Shown here piece after piece: positions 54,950-64,000 of a stretch of 64,000 nucleotides of DNA. The stretch is taken from NCBI RefSeq assembly GCF_907165205.1, contig NC_058190.1:39916116-39980115 (forward strand), read 5' to 3'. Within the stretch, counting starts at the first letter, position 1. Each line of letters opens with the position of its first letter. A program made the position numbers and the translations under genes. The notes under the pieces were generated by a model. It was given only the letters and a program-made list of their open reading frames with translations. It did no database searches and had not been told where the DNA came from. Source of the DNA: Coccinella septempunctata. Taxonomy: Eukaryota > Arthropoda > Insecta > Coleoptera > Coccinellidae.

Positions 54950-56788
54950 ATGTGGCTAAGGAGTGAAATAAGAAGTCGAAGACTGAGATTGTTTTCATCA
55001 TGCAAAATTTCAAGAATCCGTAAACTAATAAGGAAAAACAAATGGGTAGAAAAGCCGAATTATTGTTATAATGGAAAAGCAAAGAAAGCTACTATTAAAA
55101 ACTCAAAACCACTTGAATTAGAATCACCCCCAAAATTTACAGAAAATAGTACGGAAATCTTGACTGAGCAAATTGTACCAGAATTGAATACTCAAGAAAA
55201 TATAAAAGTTGAAGGAGAAGAGACAATTGTGAATTTAGCAAATGCTGAATTACCGCTGAATAACAATACAGCAGTTGAAGTTAATCCGGAAAAGTTTTAT
55301 ACTTATAGCTATAATAATGGAGCTGCTGAAGTAGTAAATCCAGACCTACCTAAAGATATTGAATACTCTACGATTAATCTAGGCAATACATTGGAAATTG
55401 TCTGCGAAGAAACTTTAAAATGTTCAGAAGTGGACATGGTAGACAGGAATGAATTCGATAAATATGGATTTCCCGAGTTTTCAGACAAAATTTGTGATAG
55501 TATGTATTATGATTGTGGAGAATTAAGGCAGGATATGACGGACCTGAGCAATGTGTCTACTCATGATTTCTCTAATTTGTTGGATGAAGAGCTAACTAAG
55601 AATATGATAGTGGAAAATGTTTATGATTATTCCAATATGTATGCTGGAAGGTACTCTACGGAAATGATAGCTAGTGTGGTGCCAGCTTGTGAGGAGAGAT
55701 TGAATTGCCAACCAGAACATGTTGAAATTGAAGATACCTGGGAAGCTTTTGATCCATATCTATTCATCAAGCATTTACCCCCACTTACGTTTGAAATGCG
55801 ATCTAAGTGCCCTGCATTGCCATTGAAAACTAGATCAAGTCCCGAATTCAGTTTGGTAAGTTGAAATTTGAACTTGTTTCATTGTCTACCAATAAATAAG
55901 GATCTATAAGTACTAGTTAATATTAAAAATACATTGAATGCTTAGGAAGAAATTTTATATTTAAGGTTTTGGATTTGGATGAGACCCTGGTCCATTGCAG
56001 TCTCCAAGAATTATCGGACGCTAGTTTCAGCTTCCCAGTTCTCTTCCAAGATTGCTCGTATACAGTTTATGTGAGGACAAGGCCCTTTTTCAGAGAATTT
56101 ATGGAGAAAGTATCGCAGATGTTTGAAGTAATCTTATTTACTGCATCTAAGAGAATTTATGCTGACAAATTGCTGAACCTATTAGATCCTGAACGAAAAT
56201 GGATCAAGTATAGATTATTCAGAGAGCATTGTGTTTGTGTTAATGGTAATTACATAAAGGATTTGACTATTCTGGGCAGAGACTTGTCCAAAACCATCAT
56301 CATCGACAATTCACCCCAGGCTTTTGGATATCATGTGAGTATTCTCATGATTTTTCTCCAATTACCATGGCGTAACCAAGATTTGAAAAAACCTGGTAAA
56401 AAAATCTGTATCAACTCCAATTAAAAATTTTAGTTCCTTGGATTATTATTGGAGTTTGAAACTGAACTAAAATTTCAATTCTCAATAGTTGGGACCTACT
56501 TGTTCTCAATTAATTTTAATATTTAACTTGTTTTCTAGTTGAATAACGGAATACCCATTGAAAGCTGGTTTGTTGATCAGAGTGATTCGGAATTGATGAA
56601 ATTGATTCCATTCTTGGAGAAATTGGTGACAAGTGTGAGTATAAATATCATTACTAAATATTAAATCGAAATGTTCCCAATAAATAGCACATATCTAATT
56701 CTTAATTTTTGGTATATTGCAGAACGAAGATGTTAGACCCCATATCCGGAATAAGTTCAAACTGTTTAGTTATCTTCCTCCAGATTGA
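54950..56788 (+). CDS. CTDSPL2: CTD small phosphatase-like protein 2
   Basis: This HAD-family Ser/Thr phosphatase is related to SCP/FCP1 enzymes. Four coding exons (54950-55855, 55966-56334, 56539-56634, 56723-56788) give 478 aa (human 466). The N-terminal 290 residues are variable and mostly acidic after a basic start (MWLRSEIRSRRLRLF; human begins MRLR). The conserved part starts at WEAFDPYLFIKHLPPLT and ALPLKTRSSPEFSL. The catalytic motif VLDLDETLVHCSL has the nucleophile Asp305 and Asp307. Then come RTRPFFREF, EVILFTASKRIYADKLL, FREHCVCVNGNYIKDL, IIIDNSPQAFGYH, IPIESWFVDQSDSEL and NEDVRPHIRNKFKL. The phosphatase core is almost the human sequence. The start codon is inferred because the frame is closed upstream. 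Confidence 0.92.
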
Positions 56789-59035
56789 GATGTAGAAAAA
56801 TATTTCCTTCATAAGTTCACACTTTTTGATTCATCTCTGGTAAAGTATAAGCTCATACTAATCTTGGTATTTTACCAAACTAAAAAAAAAAATTATTAAA
56901 TAGAACAGTGTGCCTTCTTGGGATTTGTTGAATCGCGTGTGAAATGTTTGCAAAATTAATATCACAGTGATGATTTATTCTAAGCAGTTGGCATTGTTGA
57001 AAAATTTCTCTGATATGTATTCTTACGGACCAATAGTTAAGAGTAAGTCCAAATTTTATCGAGCAGTAAAGAAGTTGTAAAGGTCGTAGATCCTGAAAAC
57101 TTGTTGATACGGTGATATTTTTAGGTGAAAATAATCATGGATAGGTGATGAGAAATGATATAATACAGGGTATTGTTTGAAAATCGGAATCTTTTGGTTA
57201 TGTTTCAATGAGGCGTTTAATTCACAAATTAGCTATGGTTTTTTGTGCAATTTGCAAAGTATTTCATTCAAATGATCTATCTATAATGAAAGCTATGTCC
57301 TGTCTATTGAACAACAGTTGTTAATGTTTTTATGGTTTCATTCAGATTTAAAATGAACTTGTGGGGGGGGGGGGGGGGGGGTAATAACCCCAGTGATAGG
57401 TAGATTGATTTTGATTACTTATGAAATGAGTGATAAGAATCTTAATATTCCGTCTTGAAAAGATAATGTATTTTTACAAAGTAATATTATTTTGAGAGTA
57501 GAAATATGGTCAAATATTTATATATGTATAAAATCTAAAACTTTATTACTGTTTTAGCTGATAAGAATGGTACAAAACAGAGGTAATGAGGTTACCTACG
57601 TTTTAAACTGTAATAACACCGTATCACCAAATTTCAAGTAATATTTTAAAGTTTATTTTCAAATTTTTAGTTATGAATATTTTTAATCTTTGAGAAAGTG
57701 AGAAAATAATATCATTATTCATCAGTCTTCACTGTTCGAAGTTTAGTTGAGATGAGTACTTACAGATTTTAAAAAAATTATAAAGTTATTCCTAAGCCAA
57801 TTTAATGATCAGAATATACATCTCAATTATTCCAATGTAATTATTTAAGTAGCAATATCACAATGAAAGGGAGGTGGAGATGATTACTGGTTAATTGTTA
57901 CAAGTTCTATTGAAGTGGTTATGTTGATACAGAAAAGTAGGGATATATCGTATAATTTTTTCAAATGTGAATATATTTATGTTGAAAATATTTTCTTGCT
58001 TATTTGTGCATTTTGTAATTTTGTCCTTTTTAGTTTTTGAATTATTTTATTTTGATTCTGTAAAATTTTGTGCAATACTCATAAACTAGAACTTTAAATG
58101 TTCATCATTATCCAATGTTTTAAGATTTGGGACAGTTTCTTCGATTTTTTCGTCAGTATTCAATTGAAGGCAATGGGGGATGAAATGTAACCAATTTCAT
58201 ATATTGTTTATGCCACACCTATTAGAAGGTATAAATAGCATGGTTTCTCTCAATTCTGAGAGTTTATATATGTTTCAACTTGAGTAGAATAGACTCGATA
58301 TAACAAGAGCTTAAATAACTAGATGTTCAAATTTTTATTTTCACCACAAAGATTTTTCCCTTATGTATTTCTCCATTCATAGGATACAAATTATTTTTTT
58401 TTTTCAAGAAGTGCTGTAAATAAGTGGCTTGATCTTTTTGAAATTTATTTCAATGATAATGTGCACATAAAATAAATCCATTTTGATGATATATATTGAT
58501 TAGGAATCATAGAAATATTTGATTAGGAGAATATAGCAAATATTATAGGAAATGATGAAGAAATTAAGGCATATCTACTTAAAAAGAATGGGGGGAACCA
58601 TGCTTGTGTCCAGTGCAGTTCTGAATTAGTTTTTTCATGTCTAGATTTCAATAGACTTATTTCCTTCTTCTATATGTTCCATTTTCATAAACTGGCCAAT
58701 AATAATGAAACAAATATTTGAGATTGGATAACAAAATGTTCTATCAAATCTATGAATTATCCCAACGAAGTTTATTTTGTTGTTATATTTTGAAATTTTC
58801 ATACCCAATATAAGATAAGTGTTGTATGTTTTATATTTTATTACTGAAATTGTTTAAATATTCGAAATGTTAGTTGGAATATAGTCACTTGTTGATGAAT
58901 ATTCTAATAGAACTTTGTTCAAGGACATATTTTCAGTCTAATTTGTCTTATTAATAATCATGAAATTCATAGGTTGTCATTAAAACATTAATGGTATGAG
59001 TTGTTTCATTCATCTTTCTGTATAAATTATCAGAG
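56789..59035. other. Long AT-rich region downstream of CTDSPL2
   Basis: No gene is seen. It is probably the CTDSPL2 3' UTR plus spacer, with many T-rich tracts and a few AATAAA motifs (for example about 58470). It contains the G19 tract listed separately and an ACAGGGT at about 57166. Confidence 0.45.
57363..57381 (+). repeat. Homopolymer of 19 consecutive G
   Basis: An uninterrupted run of 19 G lies in otherwise AT-rich DNA, flanked by AACTTGTG and TAATAACCCC. It could form a G-quadruplex. Its exact length is the kind of value that sequencing and assembly often get wrong. Confidence 0.7.
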
Positions 59036-60159
59036 TTACAGACATCTGAAATAAGTAAAATATTTTTTCCTTCGAACGGATTGAATTGAAAATACAGGAA
59101 CTAGTGGCAAAATAATGTTATGAACACTTGAAGTGGTGATCGTATAACTGAAAAATAAAAAACAACTCTCACTTATCGGAAAATGAGGACCAAATTCAGG
59201 TCGGGAGAAAGCACAACGGCAGGATTCGGTTCTCCTATCCTTTTCGTCTTTCCAGGGGCTTTCGCACCACCAGTTCAATTTAACGGGGGAAGGCGGCTTA
59301 GATCTAAACTCAGAGCACCGATTCTTACGAAGTTCTACGAAATTGTTTTTAGCCTTTTGCACAAATTGAAATATTTATAATAGGCGCTACTTACACTCGC
59401 AATCATATTTGAAATGCTGTTCGCAATAACTCAGGTAACCCGGGCAAGCTAAGATCCTCTTTTATATCCCATTTGAGGAGGGAGGGAAAGGAATGTCTCC
59501 CATGTGCTGAAAATGGTCATGCTTTGTTTTTAGTAGTTGGTTTTGTATTTTGATCAGGACCTACTTTCCTTTTTAACTTGCCAATTGGATATTTTTGAAA
59601 AGTGTCAACTTTATTCCATGTTTACTTCAAGTTATTACGGAAAATACATTTCATTACTGTCCGTTTTCGGCAAACGGTGTTTTCACCCACAAATTTGAAG
59701 GGTGGCTTAACTTCATACTTATTTCAGTCATTCCGACTACAATGGAAATCAGAGAAGTAAGACGGCCATGAGTGATAATGAATATTCAACCAAATAAGAG
59801 TCATCTCTTTGATTCAAAACTGTTCGTCTAGTAAAAATTCAGTTAATCCATTGAGTATTAACCCCTACTAGAGGAACAACCCAGTGCAACAGATTGAAGC
59901 CGAAACTTACTGCCGTAAAGTGGCGGTGCCTATTGTACATCAACAAAAGTATATGTTGCTGAGTCTGTCGAGAAGTTATGGGGTAGAAGAAATCTATTTT
60001 CTTCAGCCCAAGTGGTTGTACAGTGGTCAGGATTTTTGAGTCCGGTAGAGCTGGACTGAAACAAAACCTCTAGATATCAAAGATTAAGTCTAATATTTGC
60101 TAGATATGTATCTAGAGTTGAATTCTTGATTTTGCGCATATCTATTTCCGTTGTCTGCA
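59036..60159. other. Non-genic region with a GC-richer patch
   Basis: The patch at about 59165-59345 is clearly GC-richer than its surroundings and is open on both strands (for example 59183-59380 plus). The predicted peptides match no family I know, so no gene is called. AACCCGGGCAAGCTAAG at about 59436 is also compositionally odd. It may be an old transposable-element insertion. Confidence 0.4.
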
Positions 60160-60345
60160 GAACTAGAAAAACATTTACTAATGACAACAACAGAGCTATA
60201 ACTAAGGTGAGTATAATATCGTAATACGCTGTTTCTTCAAATCTTCAATCAAAGAGCTAGAAAAACACTTGAAGATAGAGCGATAGCGAAGGTAAAAGTA
60301 ATATGATAAGCTGGTTCTTCAAACTCGTGCAATCAAAAGACTTTT
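60160..60345. repeat. Diverged tandem duplication, unit about 94 bp
   Basis: GAACTAGAAAAACATTTACT at 60160 recurs as GAGCTAGAAAAACACTTGAA at about 60254. The following blocks (AAGGTGAGTATAATAT versus AAGGTAAAAGTAATAT, GCTGTTTCTTCAAA versus GCTGGTTCTTCAAA) stay in step. There are two copies, clearly diverged. Confidence 0.55.
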
Positions 60346-60848
60346 GAGAGGTACAGAGGTACTACATTGGTACACCTATAAGGAGAATCAGGATAAAATT
60401 TTTTTTCATTTAGAAAATTCTTATGCTTAGACCGCTATGGATCATTAGCACAACTCTATCTGTAGAGTAGTTTTGAAATATGCTTATAAAGATCAATCTC
60501 CTCGAGACATAAAATTGATATAAATGTAAATAATAGCTTATTGAAAATGGAAATCATACAAATACACTAATGTTATATTTGTCGTCCTTGGAAAAATAAT
60601 GTTCACACTTTATATACCTACCGATTATTTAAATCCCGATTTGAAATGAATATCGAATTCGGTACAATAAGCTACATATTATAAAATCTATATCAATAAT
60701 TCAATATTATGTTTGTATTGGAATATTTCCTTTACAATGTCCACTGGCTCCCTCCAACGGTTTGTACCCTCAACCAAAGAAGATTTTCTTTTGTAATATG
60801 TGTTGCATAAGCGAGAGGATACATTGCTGATAGGATGGTGAAAACATT
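60346..60848. other. Non-genic stretch
   Basis: No gene, RNA or clear repeat is recognised. Confidence 0.5.
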
Positions 60849-60994
60849 GAACTCTAAAAGAATTTCTTTTAGAGTTCAAACTCTAAAAGAATTTCTTTCA
60901 GAGTTCAAACTCTAAAAGAATTTCTTTTAGAGTTCAAACTCTAAAAGAATTTCTTTCAGAGTTCAAACTCTAAAAGAATTTCTTTTAGAGTTCA
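60849..60994. repeat. Five tandem 29-bp palindromic units, alternating types
   Basis: CTCTAAAAGAATTTCTTT recurs at 60852, 60881, 60910, 60939 and 60968, exactly 29 bp apart. Each unit (AACTCTAAAAGAATTTCTTT then TAGAGTTCA or CAGAGTTCA) is nearly its own reverse complement. Units 1, 3 and 5 have TTAGAG while units 2 and 4 have TCAGAG, so the array is A-B-A-B-A with a 58-bp higher-order period. It is not a CRISPR array because there are no spacers. Confidence 0.85.
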
Positions 60995-61129
60995 ATGGGT
61001 GAACCTATTGCGTTCATTTTGACCTTGATGAGCGTTGTGGTTATGGTCATGCGTATAGATTGATTTTGCCCTCGTTTTTTCAAGTGAATGAGGATTCATT
61101 GACAAAAAAGTCTGAAACATTTCATACAG

Positions 61130-61175
61130 CACGCGTGCAAAGATTATAGAGTAGTCTATAATCTTTGCACGCGTG
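61130..61175. repeat. Perfect 21-bp inverted repeat, 4-base loop
   Basis: The left arm 61130-61150 (CACGCGTGCAAAGATTATAG plus A) is the exact reverse complement of 61155-61175. The loop is GTAG. Both ends carry the inner palindrome CACGCGTG. No T-run or coding context explains it. Confidence 0.8.
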
Positions 61176-64000
61176 ATTAATCAGATTTACGGCGTGGTCA
61201 GCGTTTTACGGCCGGCCGCCAGATCCGTACTTAAAATTTCATGGAATTGCATTGGACATAGAGGGATGATATCACCGCCATCTTGAATATTAAAGATAGG
61301 CAATTTTTGGTGCGGGAAAATTTCTTTTCATGATGTTTGTCTCCTCCCCCTCAAGTAATCTAGAATAATCTTTAATTTTCTTTCTGAAGGCTTTGTTCTA
61401 TATTTTGAACCTGATTTTGTTGTATTTTATTTTGAAAAAATCCTCAGTTCAATGAATTTGTTTAATTTATGTATGCATTGGTAAGCTGTTTCTTCTACCT
61501 GAGCTTCGAGCATTATTTTCAGAAGGCGATATAAATTTTCCTACATAAAATTGCTGACCTCTCAGAACAAAACAGTGAAACTATCTTTGTCCTATATTTC
61601 GAAGAAAATTTCATAATAATTCAAGGGTTTTCACACAACATGCTACAAAAGTATATAGCGATAAGTGACTGGGAAGCCTAAATAAGCCTGATGGGCTATT
61701 TGTAGGATGCAGGAGATACGTATATTCAAGCTTAAATTAGATTGGGGATAAAATGAAATTTTCCTTTCGATGATACATTTATTCAATTGCTGCTATTCGT
61801 AACGTAGATCTACAAAATAATCTGTACAATTATTCCTAACCATCTTAACAGTTATTTCTTATAATCTGTACAATTCCTAAGGTATAATTATTGTCTTTAC
61901 ACAACATTTCAAATTTCAACAAATCTGGAAACGTGAAAATGAATAACATTGGTATTTACAATCAATAGATATATACATTCACATATTTACGCATAAAATC
62001 TGATACATATAGTATCGAAGCAGAAGGATTTAGAAGTAAACTAAAATATTGACCATAAGTAGGAAGGTGAAAGTTGAACATACCAGTATGTACAGTTCAG
62101 AAAATCTCATGATATGATCATTCTAAATCTATACGAAATAGTGGAGAAATAATAACAAGCATGAAGAAGCGACGTTATACTGAGAAATACAATAAGATAA
62201 GAATAACAATTAACAACACGAAGATACAAATATGCATAATATGTATTTATTACACAGCTTCTCTAAATGTCATACTAAACAATACTTTATCTCGATTGGA
62301 TTTTCTGCACAATAGAAGATAACTCTTTTGTATTGAAAGAAAAATTTATTTTCAATTACACTTTAAAATACTATGTGTTCTTATTTTTCTCAAAAGATCG
62401 TATTCTATCAGTTAAGATGAGTAAAAGAGAGTTCAGGAGAAAATAGAACAAGTCCCAATTTTGAATCTTTTTTTAGCTCTACTGTAACGAGAAACTAAAA
62501 CAAGTTTTAAATTTTATGAGACTTCCAAAGTGATCATGAGACTGGCTGATGTATTAGTGGTTTAGTTATTTATACTTATTGATTCAAACATTGCTACGCT
62601 TTAAGCAATGAGGTTCCATTTTTTTGTTGATTGCATTTGAATATTTTATTTCACATTTTTTCATTTTTGGAAGATGGAATTTCTTATTTTCATTTACGTG
62701 CTATATGTATGTTACTTTTGAATGAAGTTTTTTTTCGTTATTAATCTTTTACACTTTTTTAAATTTACTTACTTACTTTAGTAGCACTCTGAAAAAAATG
62801 TCTAGGCTTTCATTATAGAGTATCAGTTGTGTATTTTGTTTTACGATGTTTCATGTCTATCAAGATTAGTAATCATTTTTTGGAATAATCTTAGCAAAAG
62901 TGACCTTATACTCATAGATATACAAAATTTTGGCACAGCTATTCTATTTCGAGTTTTTCCAATGCTCCGAAATTCGCCATCTTTAGTAACACTGGTGCAA
63001 TTGTTTGGAGTGGACCAAATTGGCCAAAAGTAATTTTTGCCCCTTCTTCCATCGTTGTTGTTCCTTTTAACTTTTAAGTAAACAAGTAACGATTGTGTCG
63101 AGTTGAGCAACATGTTTTTCATGATTTTTATGAATTACATTTAAATGAGTTACACAGCCAACGATTTCTAACGAATGAAACATCAAATGCTAACAAAAAT
63201 CATGAGGGAATTTGTTGCAATTTTTCATCTAGACGTCGAAGAATCAATACCTATTAGATATAAAGAAGGAATATTCCTTCTTTTCAAACACACCTTGATC
63301 CTTTTTGGATCCTACATATGTACCTACTCAATATATAACAATATTTCCACAATAATTCACCTATAAATACTATACATAGGTATGCCGTACCTCAATTTAA
63401 ATACAGGGAGTTGTTTCTGCTGGAGAAAGGAAGTGTAAAAATTTTTGCTTTAGGTTGATACCATATGATCTATCATCTGCAAATATTTTAAGTAGTTCGG
63501 AAGGAATTTGTATTTATCATTTGTTAATTTTCGACTTGATAGATGTATTGTAGTTTCTCTGTTCAAAGTATTTGACCGTTACAATTATTGTTCTAGAAAA
63601 TTCTAACCTCGGTTTTTTAGATATGCAATATGTCTACAGATGAAGGCTAGTTGAAATATCTTCACTAAACAGCTTTTCAGAGATTGGTGCATATTTTCGT
63701 AAAATGGGTTAAGATCGAGGATCGAGGGCATTGAATAAAGACCACATGTTGTTTTTATGGATGAAGTTGTTATAGTTGGAGCTAGCCCTAAATATTTGAG
63801 TATAGATACATGGAATACACACTCTCTCCAGAATTAATCATTAAACATCCAAATTTGGCGCCTAGAACTATCAGTATTTAAACGAAAAGTTAGTCCAGAC
63901 TCTATAGAGCATCAGACTTCAATAGAATATATAGTATGAATGATGAAAAACTAAATCATTTGTTCTTCAAAAGAGGAATGATAGAGCATACGGATAGAGC
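61176..64000. other. AT-rich non-genic region to the window end
   Basis: I found no supportable gene, RNA gene or transposable-element end. A short ACGGCCGGCCGCC patch lies near 61209. The open frames at 62827-63033, 62841-63122 and 63175-63366 show no recognisable family and are not called. Confidence 0.45.

Noticed and set aside
59036..59380. Open frames on both strands in the GC-richer patch
   Set aside because: No family match, no splice context and no start support; left as an unexplained patch.
60849..60994. CRISPR-like array
   Set aside because: The units are directly adjacent with no spacers, and the context is eukaryotic. This is a simple palindromic tandem repeat.
1..64000. tRNA or rRNA genes
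   Set aside because: I looked for A-box/B-box pairs and rRNA cores by eye and found nothing convincing; tRNAscan would be decisive.

Overview
This window is AT-rich, intron-bearing nuclear DNA from an insect, most likely a beetle. Introns are often only 50-60 bp long. The genes give strong matches to animal families: PNPT1, BPNT1, EIF3J, RpL36, ARMC7, KRI1, C1orf43, FOCAD, TM2D3, KXD1 and CTDSPL2. Two luciferase/4-coumarate-CoA-ligase-like genes, a Der p 7-like secreted protein and many short elements ending in ACAGGGTG point to an insect. The beetle assignment is inference. I saw no rRNA gene, tRNA gene or CRISPR array.

Layout. Positions 1-8.4 kb carry no host gene I can recognise. They hold a degraded element with repeated GGGTGACTTGGGACA motifs, a LINE 3' fragment, a long foldback element and a 5'-truncated RTE-type retrotransposon bounded by an 11-bp target-site duplication. 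From 8.4 to 27.6 kb lie PNPT1(-), BPNT1(+), two tandem acyl-CoA-ligase-like genes (-), EIF3J(-) and RpL36(+). A 1.6-kb non-autonomous DNA transposon with perfect ends and an 8-bp duplication sits at 28.1-29.7 kb. From 30.5 to 44.6 kb come ARMC7(+), overlapped by an HTD2-like gene (+) in an apparent bicistronic unit, then a Der p 7-like gene (-), SREK1(+), KRI1(-) and C1orf43(+). From 45.4 to 56.8 kb are FOCAD(-), the tiny UQCR11(+), TM2D3(+), KXD1(-) and CTDSPL2(+). Positions 56.8-64 kb have no recognisable gene but hold simple repeats and hairpins.

I joined exons by hand using GT/AG sites, reading phase and family similarity. Each multi-exon model closes in frame: PNPT1 746 aa, BPNT1 307, ligase-like A and B 543 each, EIF3J 224, ARMC7 187, Der p 7-like 258, KRI1 817, C1orf43 258, FOCAD 1160, UQCR11 60, TM2D3 239, KXD1 141, CTDSPL2 478.

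How the genes relate. Most are housekeeping genes with unrelated jobs: mitochondrial RNA decay, PAP metabolism, translation, ribosome assembly, splicing, respiratory complex III, lysosome positioning. They are packed as divergent pairs that probably share promoters: PNPT1/BPNT1, EIF3J/RpL36, KRI1/C1orf43, FOCAD/UQCR11 and KXD1/CTDSPL2. The most notable observations are the ARMC7/HTD2-like overlapping pair, the mosaic divergence of the tandem ligase genes, the intact 1.6-kb transposon with TTAGCCGGCTAA palindromes near both ends, the 5 x 29-bp palindromic tandem repeat, and poly(A) signals that overlap stop codons.
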